A stretch of DNA of 64,000 nt from Streptomyces sp. NBC_00708 (lineage in GTDB: Bacteria > Actinomycetota > Actinomycetes > Streptomycetales > Streptomycetaceae). Location of the stretch: the NCBI GenBank assembly GCA_036226585.1, contig CP108997.1, forward strand, positions 5,642,001 to 5,706,000, read 5' to 3'. Position 1 is the stretch's first letter; every line of letters begins with the position of its first letter. Under the pieces are notes generated by a model. The model was not told where the DNA came from. It worked only from the letters and a program-made list of their open reading frames with translations, and made no database searches. Below are positions 7,006 to 15,771 of this stretch, in pieces. Made by a program: the position numbers and the translations under genes.

Positions 7006-8517
7006 GTGTTCCTGACGATCAGTACCACCGGCACCCCGGAACGTCCCGCCACCGATCTCGGCTTCCTGCTGCACAAGCATCCCGAGCGGGCGCAGGCGTT
7101 CTCCACCTCCCACGGCACCGCGCACGTCTTCTATCCCGAGGCGTCCGCGGAGCAGTGCACGGCGGCCCTGCTGCTGGAGGTCGACCCCATCGCCCTGGTG
7201 CGCAAGGGCAGGGGCAAGGGCCGGGGCGGCGCGCCCGACGCGGCGCTCGCGCAGTACGTCAACGACCGCCCCTACGCGGCCTCCTCGCTGCTGTCCGTCG
7301 CGATGAGCACCGTCTTCAAGTCCGCGCTGAGCGGTGCCTGCAAGGCGATGCCCGAGCGGGCGGCGGCCCCCATGGAGCTGCGGATCGAAGTGCCCGCCCT
7401 GCCGGCCCGTGGTGGTGCCGAGCTGGTGCGCAAGCTCTTCGGTCCGCTCGGATGGACGCGGGTGGAGGCGGAGGCCGTACCGCTCGACGAGAAGTTCCCC
7501 GAGTGGGGCGACTCGCGGTATGTACGGCTGGTGCTGGAGGGCGAGTTGCGGCTCGCCGACGCGCTGCGCCAGCTGTACGTGCTGCTGCCCGTGCTCGACG
7601 ACGCCAAGCACTACTGGGTGGCGCCGGACGAGGTGGACAAGCTGCTGCGCGCCGGTGAGGGCTGGCTGGCCGAGCACCCCGAGCACAAGCTCATCACCAG
7701 CCGGTATCTGTCGCGGCGCTGGGGACTGACCCGGCAGGCGATGGAGCGGCTGGAGCTGGTGCGGCTCGCGGAGGCGGACGACCTCGACGTCGAGAGCATC
7801 GACAACGCCGTGGACGAGGGCTCCGACACGGAGGAGCGGCCGGTGCCGCTGGCCGTGCGGCGCCGGGACGCGATCCTGGCCGCGCTCACCGCCGCCGGGG
7901 CGGCAAGGGTGCTCGACCTCGGCTGCGGACAGGGGCAGTTGGTGCAGGCGCTGCTGAAGGACCCGCGCTTCACGGAGATCGTGGGCGTCGATGTGTCGAT
8001 GCGTGCCCTGACCATCGCCTCGCGCCGGCTGAAGCTGGACCGGATGGGGGAGCGCCAGGCCGCCCGGGTGACGCTGCGGCAGGGTTCGCTCACCTACACG
8101 GACAAGACGCTCAAGGGGTACGACGCGGCGGTGCTCAGCGAGGTGATCGAGCACCTGGACCTGGAGCGGCTGCCCGCCCTGGAGTTCGCCGTGTTCGGCT
8201 CCGCGCGCCCCCGTACGGTGCTCGTGACCACGCCGAACGTCGAGTACAACGTCCGCTGGGAGACCCTCCCTGCCGGGCACACCCGCCACGGCGACCACCG
8301 CTTCGAGTGGACCCGGGCCGAGTTCCGGGCCTGGGCGGACGCGGTGGCCGGACGGCACGGGTACCACGTGGAGTTCGTGCCCGTGGGCCCGGACGACCCC
8401 GAGGTGGGCCCGCCGACCCAGATGGCGGTGTTCACGATCGCCAGGACCGACGCGCCGGAGACGGCCACCACCACTGCCACCACCGACGAGACCGAGAAGG
8501 AGGCGAACGCCGCATGA
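7006..8517 (+). CDS. hen1: Hen1 3'-terminal RNA ribose 2'-O-methyltransferase
   Basis: 503 aa. Bacterial Hen1 marks the 3' end of broken RNA at the cleavage site by 2'-O-methylation before Pnkp seals it, so that the repaired RNA resists the same ribotoxin. The N-terminal 240 residues are the bacterial Hen1 N domain (FLTISTTGTPERPATDLGFLLHKHP); the C-terminal half is a Rossmann methyltransferase with SAM motif DLGCGQG near residue 303 and the metal-binding motif EVIEH (E379, E382, H383) plus HGDH (H428, H431). No Shine-Dalgarno precedes GTG 7006; a -10-like CATACT at 6993-6998 places a transcript start close to the codon, so the message may be leaderless. The stop overlaps the pnkp start (ATGA, 8514-8517). 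Confidence 0.93.
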   Translation: MFLTISTTGTPERPATDLGFLLHKHPERAQAFSTSHGTAHVFYPEASAEQCTAALLLEVDPIALVRKGRGKGRGGAPDAALAQYVNDRPYAASSLLSVAMSTVFKSALSGACKAMPERAAAPMELRIEVPALPARGGAELVRKLFGPLGWTRVEAEAVPLDEKFPEWGDSRYVRLVLEGELRLADALRQLYVLLPVLDDAKHYWVAPDEVDKLLRAGEGWLAEHPEHKLITSRYLSRRWGLTRQAMERLELVRLAEADDLDVESIDNAVDEGSDTEERPVPLAVRRRDAILAALTAAGAARVLDLGCGQGQLVQALLKDPRFTEIVGVDVSMRALTIASRRLKLDRMGERQAARVTLRQGSLTYTDKTLKGYDAAVLSEVIEHLDLERLPALEFAVFGSARPRTVLVTTPNVEYNVRWETLPAGHTRHGDHRFEWTRAEFRAWADAVAGRHGYHVEFVPVGPDDPEVGPPTQMAVFTIARTDAPETATTTATTDETEKEANAA

Positions 8518-11102
8518 CCAGCACCCAGGACACCGACCCGCCCACCGGGCACACCCCCCGCACCCTCCCCGTCACCGACCTCTCCCTCGTCGTGCTCATC
8601 GGGGCCAGCGGCTCCGGCAAGTCCACCTTCGCGCGGCGGCAGTTCAAGCCGACCGAGGTCATCTCGTCGGACTTCTGCCGCGGCCTCGTCGCCGACGACG
8701 AGAACGACCAGAGCGCCAGCAAGGACGCCTTCGACGTCCTGCACTACATCGCGGGCAAGCGGCTCGCCGCCGGCCGGCTGACCGTCGTCGACGCCACCAA
8801 CGTCCAGGCCGAGGCCCGGCGTCAGCTCGTACGGCTGGCCCGGGAGCACGACGTGCTGCCCATCGCCATCGTCCTCGACCTGCCCGAGGAGGTCTGCCTC
8901 GCCCGCAACGCGGCCCGCCCGGACCGCGCCGACATGCCCCGCCACGTCATCCAGCGCCACCGACGCGAGCTGCGCCGCTCCCTGCGCGGCCTGGAGCGCG
9001 AGGGCTTCCGCAAGGTGCACATCCTGCGCACCGAGGAGGAGGCCGAGCACGCCGAAGTGGTGCTGGAGCGCCGTTACAACGACCTTCGCCACCTCACCGG
9101 CCCGTTCGACATCATCGGGGACATCCACGGCTGCCGCTCCGAGCTGGACACCCTGCTCGGCAGGCTGGGGTACGTGGACGGCGCCCACCCCGAGGGCCGC
9201 ACCGCGGTCTTCGTCGGTGACCTCGTCGACCGCGGCCCGGACAGCCCCGGCGTCCTGCGCCGCGTGATGTCGATGGTGGCGGACGGGAACGCGCTGTGCG
9301 TGCCCGGCAACCACGAGAACAAGCTCGGCCGCTACCTCAAGGGCCGCAAGGTCCAGCTCACCCACGGCCTCGCCGAGACCGTCGAGCAGCTGGAGCGGGA
9401 GGACGCGAAGGACCCCGAGTTCCGCAAGCGGGTCGCGGAGTTCATCGACGGGCTCGTCAGCCACTACGTGCTCGACGACGGACGGCTCGTCGTCTGCCAC
9501 GCCGGGCTGCCCGAGAAGTACCACGGCCGCACCTCCGGCCGGGTCCGCTCGCACGCGCTGTACGGGGAGACCACCGGCGAGACCGACGAGTTCGGACTAC
9601 CCGTGCGCTACCCGTGGGCCGAGGACTACCGGGGCCGCGCCGCCGTGGTCTACGGCCACACGCCGGTACCCAGCACCTCGTGGATCAACAACACCATCTG
9701 CCTGGACACCGGTGCCGTCTTCGGCGGGAGGATGACCGCGCTGCGCTGGCCGGAGCGCGAGATCGTCGACGTACCGGCGGAGCAGGTCTGGTACGAGCCG
9801 GTGAAGCCGCTGGAGACGGAGGCGCCCGGGGGCCGGGAGGGCCGCCCGCTCGACCTCGACGACGTGCGGGGCCGCCGCACGGTGGAGACCCGGCACATGG
9901 GCCGCCTCGCCGTCCGCGAGGAGAACGCGGCCGCCGCCCTGGAGGTCATGAGCCGGTTCGCGGTCGACCCCCGGCTGCTGCCCTACCTGCCGCCGACGAT
10001 GGCGCCCACCGCCACCTCGCGGGAGGACGGCTACCTGGAGCACCCGGCCGAGGCGTTCGGCGAGTACCGGGCGGCCGGCGTGGCGAAGGTCGTGTGCGAG
10101 GAGAAGCACATGGGCTCCCGCGCCGTGGCCCTGGTCTGCAAGGACGCCGCCGCGGCCCGGGAGCGCTTCGGGACCGGTGACGACGGCGAGAGCGGTCCCA
10201 CCGGCGCGCTGTACACCCGTACCGGCCGTCCGTTCCTGGACGACTCCGCGCTCACCGAGACGGTGCTCGGCCGGCTGCGCGCGGCGGTGACCGCCGCCGG
10301 GCTGTGGGAGGAGTGGGGCACCGACTGGGTGCTGCTCGACGCCGAGCTGATGCCCTGGTCCCTGAAGGCGGGCGGCCTGCTCCGCTCGCAGTACGCGGCG
10401 GTGGGGGCCGCGTCCGGCGCGGTGTTCCCCGCCGCCACCGGGGCGCTGGCGGCAGCCGCGGCGCGCGGCGTCGACGTGGGCGCGCTCGCGGACCGGCAGC
10501 ATGACCGGGCCGAGGACGCCGCCGCCTTCACCGAGGCGTACCGGCGCTACTGCTGGAGCACCGAGGGGCTGGACGGCGTGCGCCTGGCGCCGTTCCAGAT
10601 CCTCGCCGTGCAGGGCCGCTCGCTGGCCTCCGTACCGCACGACGAGCAGCTGGCCTGGCTGGACCGGCTGGTGGAGCACGACCCGAGCGGTCTGCTCCAG
10701 GTCACCCGGCGGCTCGTGGTGGACACCGCCGACGAGGCGTCGGTCCGCGCGGGCGTCGACTGGTGGCTGGAGATGACCGGCCGGGGCGGCGAGGGCATGG
10801 TCGTCAAGCCGCTCGGCGCGCTCGTCCGGGACGGCAAGGGCCGGCTGGTGCAGCCCGGCATCAAGGTGCGCGGCCGGGAGTACCTGCGGATCATCTACGG
10901 TCCCGAGTACACCCGCCCGGACAACCTGGACCGCCTGCGCGGCCGCTTCCTCGGCCACAAGCGCTCGCTGGCGCTGCGCGAGTACGCCCTCGGCCTGGAG
11001 GCCCTGGACCGGCTCGCGGACGGGGAGCCGCTGTGGCGGGTCCACGAGGCGGTGTTCGCCGTCCTGGCCCTGGAGTCGGAGCCGGTGGACCCCCGGCTCT
11101 GA
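8514..11102 (+). CDS. pnkp: Polynucleotide kinase-phosphatase-ligase (RNA repair)
   Basis: 862 aa, starting at ATG 8514 inside the hen1 stop; a longer frame to 8307 is only the shifted hen1 sequence. Three modules: 5' kinase with P-loop GASGSGKST (G30-T38); binuclear-metal 2',3' phosphatase with GDIHG (202-206), GDLVDRG (235-241) and GNHE (265-268); C-terminal adenylyltransferase of the ligase superfamily with nucleophile K531 in EKHMGSR, and later GGEGMVVKP and IKVRGREYL. Pnkp heals the 5'-OH and 2',3'-cyclic phosphate ends left by ribotoxins; the ligase module alone does not seal and requires Hen1 as partner, encoded just upstream. Full family length. Confidence 0.95.
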   Translation: MTSTQDTDPPTGHTPRTLPVTDLSLVVLIGASGSGKSTFARRQFKPTEVISSDFCRGLVADDENDQSASKDAFDVLHYIAGKRLAAGRLTVVDATNVQAEARRQLVRLAREHDVLPIAIVLDLPEEVCLARNAARPDRADMPRHVIQRHRRELRRSLRGLEREGFRKVHILRTEEEAEHAEVVLERRYNDLRHLTGPFDIIGDIHGCRSELDTLLGRLGYVDGAHPEGRTAVFVGDLVDRGPDSPGVLRRVMSMVADGNALCVPGNHENKLGRYLKGRKVQLTHGLAETVEQLEREDAKDPEFRKRVAEFIDGLVSHYVLDDGRLVVCHAGLPEKYHGRTSGRVRSHALYGETTGETDEFGLPVRYPWAEDYRGRAAVVYGHTPVPSTSWINNTICLDTGAVFGGRMTALRWPEREIVDVPAEQVWYEPVKPLETEAPGGREGRPLDLDDVRGRRTVETRHMGRLAVREENAAAALEVMSRFAVDPRLLPYLPPTMAPTATSREDGYLEHPAEAFGEYRAAGVAKVVCEEKHMGSRAVALVCKDAAAARERFGTGDDGESGPTGALYTRTGRPFLDDSALTETVLGRLRAAVTAAGLWEEWGTDWVLLDAELMPWSLKAGGLLRSQYAAVGAASGAVFPAATGALAAAAARGVDVGALADRQHDRAEDAAAFTEAYRRYCWSTEGLDGVRLAPFQILAVQGRSLASVPHDEQLAWLDRLVEHDPSGLLQVTRRLVVDTADEASVRAGVDWWLEMTGRGGEGMVVKPLGALVRDGKGRLVQPGIKVRGREYLRIIYGPEYTRPDNLDRLRGRFLGHKRSLALREYALGLEALDRLADGEPLWRVHEAVFAVLALESEPVDPRL

Positions 11103-11168
11103 GCACGCCGGCAGAACAGGCTGGCGATTCGCCGGGTGAACGGCGCGCCGCGCGGTGAGGATGTGGGC

Positions 11169-12401
11169 ATGGGATTCCATGTCGACTCCGAGGCCGGGCG
11201 GCTGCGCCGCGTCATCCTGCACCGCCCCGATCTGGAACTGAAACGGCTCACACCGAGCAACAAGGACGCGCTGCTCTTCGACGACGTGCTCTGGGTGCGC
11301 CGGGCGCGGCAGGAGCACGACGGCTTCGCGGACGTGCTGCGCGACCGCGGGGTGGAGGTGCATCTCTTCGGCGACCTGCTCCGCGAGGCGCTGGAGATCC
11401 CCGTCGCCCGGCGCCTCGTACTGGACCGGGTCTTCGCCGAGAAGGAGTACGGCCCGCTCGCCACCGAGCATCTGCGGGCCGCCTTCGAGGAGTTGCCCGC
11501 GGCCGAGCTGTGCGAGGCGCTGGTCGGCGGGATGACCAAGCGGGAGTTCCTGGAGCGGCACAAGGAGCCGGTCTCGGTGCGCTTCCATGTGATGGACCTG
11601 GACGACTTCCTGCTCGGACCGCTGCCCAACCACCTCTTCACCCGGGACACCTCGGCGTGGATCTACGACGGGGTGTCCATCAACGCCATGCGCTGGCCGG
11701 CCCGGCAGCGCGAGACGGTTCACTTCGAGGCGATCTACCGTCACCACCCGCTGTTCACCGGCCCGGAGGCGGGCGCCTTCCACCACTGGTCCGAGGGGCA
11801 GGACGACTACCCCTCGACCATCGAGGGCGGCGACGTCCTCGTCATCGGCAACGGCGCCGTGCTCATCGGCATGAGCGAGCGCACCACACCGCAGGCCGTG
11901 GAGATGCTGGCCCGGGGCCTCTTCGACGCCGGCTCGGCCCGGACCATCGTGGCGCTGGACATGCCCAAGAGCCGGGCCTTCATGCACCTGGACACCGTGA
12001 TGACCATGGTCGACGGGGACACCTTCACCAAGTACGCGGGCCTCGGCATGCTCCGCTCGTACACGATCGAGCCCGGCGACGGTCCCCGTGACCTCAAGGT
12101 CACCGACCATCCGCCCGAGCAGATGCACACGGCCATCGCCCACGCGCTCGGTCTCGGCTCGATCAGGGTGCTCACCGCCACCCAGGACGTGCACGCGGCC
12201 GAGCGGGAGCAGTGGGACGACGGCTGCAACGTGCTGGCCGTCGAACCGGGCGTCGTCGTCGCCTACGAGCGCAACGCCACCACCAACACGCATCTGCGCC
12301 GGGAGGGCATCGAGGTCATCGAGATCCGCGGCAGCGAGCTGGGCCGGGGCCGGGGCGGTCCGCGCTGCATGAGCTGCCCGGTGGTCCGCGACGCCGTGTG
12401 A
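11169..12401 (+). CDS. arcA: Arginine deiminase
   Basis: 410 aa from ATG 11169 with GAGG at 11157-11160. Hydrolyses L-arginine to citrulline and ammonium, first step of the arginine dihydrolase route. Family signatures: [18 protein letters not shown] at the N-terminus, [54 protein letters not shown] with the catalytic His, and the C-terminal [10 protein letters not shown], where Cys400 is the nucleophile. Length agrees with bacterial ArcA (about 410 aa). It is followed by arcB but separated by 111 bases containing an ARG-box-like site, so arcB may also have its own promoter. Confidence 0.95.
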   Translation: MGFHVDSEAGRLRRVILHRPDLELKRLTPSNKDALLFDDVLWVRRARQEHDGFADVLRDRGVEVHLFGDLLREALEIPVARRLVLDRVFAEKEYGPLATEHLRAAFEELPAAELCEALVGGMTKREFLERHKEPVSVRFHVMDLDDFLLGPLPNHLFTRDTSAWIYDGVSINAMRWPARQRETVHFEAIYRHHPLFTGPEAGAFHHWSEGQDDYPSTIEGGDVLVIGNGAVLIGMSERTTPQAVEMLARGLFDAGSARTIVALDMPKSRAFMHLDTVMTMVDGDTFTKYAGLGMLRSYTIEPGDGPRDLKVTDHPPEQMHTAIAHALGLGSIRVLTATQDVHAAEREQWDDGCNVLAVEPGVVVAYERNATTNTHLRREGIEVIEIRGSELGRGRGGPRCMSCPVVRDAV

Positions 12402-12432
12402 GGGGAGGCGGGGGTCCGTACCGCGAGACGTC

Positions 12433-12450
12433 TCTGTATAGCGATGCATT
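12433..12450. promoter_or_regulatory. Candidate ARG box (ArgR operator) upstream of arcB
   Basis: The 18-mer TCTGTATAGCGATGCATT fits the ArgR half-turn pattern TNTGNAT-N4-ATNCANA at all fixed positions except the last. It overlaps the region where the arcB promoter should lie (TACCGT at 12473-12478 is a possible -10). ArgR binding is known to control arginine genes in Streptomyces; its action here is inferred. Confidence 0.5.
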
Positions 12451-12512
12451 GTGTCGTATAGGGTTCCAGCGTTACCGTATGCGTCCCCCCGCCCGACCCA
12501 GGAGCAGTCACC

Positions 12513-13517
12513 ATGGCCATAGACCTCGCAGGCCGCCACTTCCTCAAGGAGCTGGATTTCACGGCGGCGGAGTTCCGCGGCCTGATCGGCCTGGCCGCCG
12601 AGCTCAAGGCCGCCAAGAAGTCGGGGGCCGAGACGCAGCGCCTGCGCGGCCGGAACATCGCGCTGATCTTCGAGAAGACGTCGACCCGCACCCGGTGCGC
12701 CTTCGAGGTCGCCGCCGCGGACCAGGGCGCCGCCACCACGTATCTCGACCCCTCCGGTTCCCAGATGGGGCACAAGGAGTCGGTCAAGGACACCGCGCGC
12801 GTCCTCGGCCGGATGTTCGACGGGATCGAGTACCGGGGGGACAGCCAGGCCGTCGTCGAGGAGCTGGCCGCGTACGCCGGGGTGCCCGTCTTCAACGGGC
12901 TCACCGACGACTGGCACCCCACCCAGATGCTCGCCGACGTGCTGACGATGACCGAGCACAGCGAGAAGCCGCTGGAGGAGATCTCCTTCGCCTACCTCGG
13001 CGACGCCCGCTTCAACATGGGCAACTCCTACCTGGTCACCGGCGCGCTGCTCGGCATGGACGTCCGCATCGTCGCGCCCAGGGCGTTCTGGCCCGCCGAC
13101 ACGGTCGTCGCCGAGGCGCGCGCGCTCGCCGAGGCGTCCGGGGCGCGGGTCACGCTCACCGAGGACGTGGCCGAGGGCGTGCGCGGCGCCGACTTCGTCG
13201 CCACCGACGTCTGGGTCTCCATGGGTGAGCCCAAGGAGGTGTGGGACGCCCGCATCGCCGCCCTCACGCCGTACGCCGTCACCATGGACGTCCTGCGGGC
13301 CACCGGGAACGCCGGGGTGAAGTTCATGCACTGCCTGCCCGCGTACCACGACCTCGGGACCGGGGTGAGCCGCGAGATCCACGAGCGGCACGGGCTGAGC
13401 GAGCTGGAGGTCAGCGACGAGGTGTTCGAGTCCGCGCACTCCGTCGTCTTCGACGAGGCGGAGAACCGCATGCACACGATCAAGGCGGTCCTGGTGGCGA
13501 CGATGGCCGGGAAGTAG
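12513..13517 (+). CDS. arcB: Ornithine carbamoyltransferase (catabolic type)
   Basis: 334 aa; ribosome site AGGAG at 12500-12504. Signatures of the family are intact: carbamoyl-phosphate loop [18 protein letters not shown], and the ornithine-binding HCLPAYHD. Length (334) and the sequence around [12 protein letters not shown] fit ArcB/ArgF enzymes of the arginine dihydrolase pathway, which convert citrulline and phosphate to ornithine and carbamoyl phosphate. Adjacency to arcA and a permease supports the catabolic direction, although no carbamate kinase (arcC) is seen in the window. A terminator follows at 13589. Confidence 0.93.
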   Translation: MAIDLAGRHFLKELDFTAAEFRGLIGLAAELKAAKKSGAETQRLRGRNIALIFEKTSTRTRCAFEVAAADQGAATTYLDPSGSQMGHKESVKDTARVLGRMFDGIEYRGDSQAVVEELAAYAGVPVFNGLTDDWHPTQMLADVLTMTEHSEKPLEEISFAYLGDARFNMGNSYLVTGALLGMDVRIVAPRAFWPADTVVAEARALAEASGARVTLTEDVAEGVRGADFVATDVWVSMGEPKEVWDARIAALTPYAVTMDVLRATGNAGVKFMHCLPAYHDLGTGVSREIHERHGLSELEVSDEVFESAHSVVFDEAENRMHTIKAVLVATMAGK

Positions 13518-13533
13518 CCCGGCCCCGCATGTT

Positions 13534-13557
13534 CATACACCTAATTGGGTGAATATG
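13534..13557. promoter_or_regulatory. Imperfect AT-rich inverted repeat downstream of arcB
   Basis: CATACACC and GGTGAATATG flank TAATTG: an interrupted dyad in an otherwise GC-rich gap. TATGAT at 13570-13575 downstream looks like a -10 element, so this may be an operator for the permease gene. Function is not known. Confidence 0.3.
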
Positions 13558-13588
13558 CGGACAGGTGTCTATGATGGTTCCGATTGGT

Positions 13589-13621
13589 GGGGTTCGAGCT
13601 CGCACGCTCGAACCCCCTTTT
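13589..13621 (+). terminator. Rho-independent terminator after arcB
   Basis: Perfect 10-bp stem GGGGTTCGAG / CTCGAACCCC (13589-13598 and 13607-13616), 8-base loop, followed by CTTTT. It lies 71 bases after arcB and 70 bases before the permease, so it may also attenuate permease transcription starting upstream of it. Confidence 0.8.
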
Positions 13622-13692
13622 CGTGCGTGCGACGGCCCCCACAGCCCCAGCCGCTCACCCCCCATGTGTACCGCCAGAGATGAGACACCGCC

Positions 13693-15111
13693 GTGAGCCC
13701 CCTGCGCCTCCCCGGCCCCCCGCACCGCGTCAAGGACCCGCACCGGCTGATCGCCGAATCGGGTGCCGACCTGGAGGGCCACGGCCTCAAGCGCACCATG
13801 GGCCTGTTCCAGCTGGTGTGCTTCGGGGTCGGCGCCGTCGTCGGGACCGGCATCTTCGTCGGCCTGTCCGACAGCGTGGCCGAGGCCGGACCCGCCGTTG
13901 TGGTCTCCTTCGTCCTCGCCGCCGTGACCTGCGTCTTCACGGCGTTCTCCTTCGCCGAGCTGGGCAGCGCGATCCCCGTCTCCGGCAGCTCGTACTCCTT
14001 CGCCTACGCCACGCTCGGCGAACGCCTCGCCTTCCTCGTCGGCTGGTGCCTGCTCCTGGAGTACGGCGTCTCGGTCTCCGCCGTCGCGGTGGGCTGGAGC
14101 CAGTACGTCAACGAACTCCTCGACAGCCTCTTCGGGCACCAGCTGCCCGCCGCGCTCTCCGCCGGACCCGCCGACGGCGGCGTGATCAATCTGCCGGCCG
14201 TGATCGTGGTCATGATGGCCGCCACCCTGCTGGTGCGCGGCGTACGGGAGAGCGCGACGGCCACCGCCGCGATGGCCGTCCTCAAGCTCGTCGTGCTGGC
14301 CCTGTTCTGCGTCATCGCGTTCACCGCGTTCGAGCGCGGCAACCTCACCCCCTTCGCCACCCACGGCGCGGGCGGCGTCACGGCGGGCGCGTCCCTGGCG
14401 TTCTTCTCGTACATCGGCTTCGACGCGATCACCACCGCCGGGGAGGAGGTCAAGAACCCCCGGCGCAACATCCCGCTCGCGATCATGATCTGCATCGGCC
14501 TGGTCACCCTGCTCTACTGCGCGGTCGCCCTCGCCGCGATCGGCGCGCTCGGCCCGGACGCCGTCTCCGACAAGCCCGCCGCGCTCTCCCTGATCGTGGA
14601 CCAGGTCACCGGCTCGTCCGTGGGCGGCGGCATCATCGCCTTCGGCGCGGTCGTCGCCATCGCCTCGGTCGTCCTCGCGGTGATGTACGGGCAGACCCGC
14701 ATCCTGATGTCCATGTCCCGCGACGGTCTGGTCCCGAGGGTCTTCGAGCGGGTCTCGCCGCGCACCGCGACCCCGGTCGCCAACACCTGGATCGTCGCCG
14801 TCGTCTTCGCGGTCCCGGCGGCCTTCTCCTCGCTCGGCATGGTGGTGAACCTGACCACCATCGGCACGCTCGCCACCATGGTCGCCGTCAACGCCGCCGT
14901 GCTCGTGCTGCGCCGCCGCAACCCCGAGGTGCGGGGCTCCTTCCGGGTCCCCCTCTACCCGCTCAGCCCGCTCATCGGCATCGGCTTCTGCGTCTACCTG
15001 ATGTACGGCACCGGCTGGACGACCTGGGTGCAGTTCGCCGTGTTCCTCGTGGTCGGGGCGCTGGTGTACGCGGTCTACGGTCACCGCCGCTCCCGGCTGG
15101 CGCAGGGCTAG
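13693..15111 (+). CDS. APC-family amino-acid permease (cationic amino-acid type)
   Basis: 472 aa from GTG 13693, about 12 membrane segments. The first, GLFQLVCFGVGAVVGTGIFVGL, carries the APC signature G-x-G-x(2)-GTGIF. The segment SLAFFSYIGFDAITTAGEEVKNPRRNIP is the consensus of the CAT/YfnA subfamily, transporters of basic or broad-range amino acids. No ArcD-type arginine/ornithine antiporter signature is seen, but the place right after arcA and arcB suggests arginine or ornithine uptake. Its stop overlaps by 4 bases tail to tail with the next gene on the minus strand. Confidence 0.85.
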   Translation: MSPLRLPGPPHRVKDPHRLIAESGADLEGHGLKRTMGLFQLVCFGVGAVVGTGIFVGLSDSVAEAGPAVVVSFVLAAVTCVFTAFSFAELGSAIPVSGSSYSFAYATLGERLAFLVGWCLLLEYGVSVSAVAVGWSQYVNELLDSLFGHQLPAALSAGPADGGVINLPAVIVVMMAATLLVRGVRESATATAAMAVLKLVVLALFCVIAFTAFERGNLTPFATHGAGGVTAGASLAFFSYIGFDAITTAGEEVKNPRRNIPLAIMICIGLVTLLYCAVALAAIGALGPDAVSDKPAALSLIVDQVTGSSVGGGIIAFGAVVAIASVVLAVMYGQTRILMSMSRDGLVPRVFERVSPRTATPVANTWIVAVVFAVPAAFSSLGMVVNLTTIGTLATMVAVNAAVLVLRRRNPEVRGSFRVPLYPLSPLIGIGFCVYLMYGTGWTTWVQFAVFLVVGALVYAVYGHRRSRLAQG

Positions 15112-15698
15112 GGCTGTACGGGCGGCAGCCGGAACCACACCGCCTTGCCGCGCTCGGTCGGGCGGTGGCCGCAGGACGAGCTGAGCGTCCGGATCAGCAG
15201 CAGCCCCCGGCCGTGCTCCTGCCACGGGTCCGGTACGTCCTCCGGCTCCGGGCGGGACAGATCGCCGGGCGGGGCCGGATCGCCGTCGTGCACCTCCACC
15301 TGGCAGCCGGCCGGGAGCAGCTCCACCACCAGCTCTATGGGGTCGTCGCCCGGGGTGTGCTCCACCGCGTTGGCGACCAGCTCGGCGGTCAGCAGCTCGG
15401 CGGTGTCGCTGTCGGCGGGGGCGTCGATGTCCGTCAGCACCGAGCGGATCAGCGCGCGGGCGATCGGCACGGCGGCCGTGGAGTGCGGCAGGGTGATGCG
15501 CCAGGAGGGGGGTGGCGGTCCGTCGGGGGGCACGAGGTTTCCGTTCGGGGTGGGCGCGGCGGTCCTGGGCTCAGACGTTTCCGCGCTCAAGACTTCTTGG
15601 CCCCAGCTTACGAAGCCGTGCGACACGGACAAGGGTCTGCCGCCCGGTACGAAGGGGACGTTCGTCACGAGATCCGCGCCGGGCCGTGTATCGCGCAC
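15108..15698 (-). CDS. Anti-sigma-factor-like ATP-binding protein (HATPase, RsbW type)
   Basis: 196 aa if read from GTG 15698; no convincing ribosome site is seen, and starts further in (about 30-60 codons) are possible because the N-terminal 60 residues look disordered. The conserved part is the GHKL ATPase fold of Streptomyces RsbW-like proteins: N box TAELLTAELVANAVEH, then VEVHDGDPAPP and the glycine lid EHGRGLLLIRTLSSSCG. Such proteins bind and inhibit sigma-B-type factors or act as switch kinases; streptomycetes have dozens and the partner of this one cannot be told. The promoter region faces the enoyl-CoA hydratase gene and contains the palindrome at 15700-15715. Confidence 0.8.
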   Translation of the reverse strand: MRDTRPGADLVTNVPFVPGGRPLSVSHGFVSWGQEVLSAETSEPRTAAPTPNGNLVPPDGPPPPSWRITLPHSTAAVPIARALIRSVLTDIDAPADSDTAELLTAELVANAVEHTPGDDPIELVVELLPAGCQVEVHDGDPAPPGDLSRPEPEDVPDPWQEHGRGLLLIRTLSSSCGHRPTERGKAVWFRLPPVQP

Positions 15699-15699
15699 T

Positions 15700-15715
15700 C
15701 GTGACGGCGGTCACG
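15700..15715. promoter_or_regulatory. Palindrome CGTGAC-N4-GTCACG in divergent promoter region
   Basis: CGTGACGGCGGTCACG lies between the divergent anti-sigma-like gene and the enoyl-CoA hydratase gene. TAAATT at 15724-15729 is a possible -10 for the hydratase, with GTGACG (18 bp upstream) as -35, so a protein on the palindrome would cover that -35. Candidate operator. Confidence 0.4.
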
Positions 15716-15771
15716 TAACGGTGATAAATTCGAGGCCAGGCAGCAGCGACGGCTGAAGGGGATACCCCGCC

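Noticed and set aside
9597..13475. 1292-residue open frame on the minus strand
   Set aside because: It runs antisense through pnkp, arcA and arcB, has no ribosome site or recognisable domain, and has the Gly/Val/His/Asp composition of a third-position-biased shadow frame.
13693..15111. ArcD arginine/ornithine antiporter
   Set aside because: The protein has APC/CAT-type signatures rather than those of ArcD; position after arcB alone is not enough.
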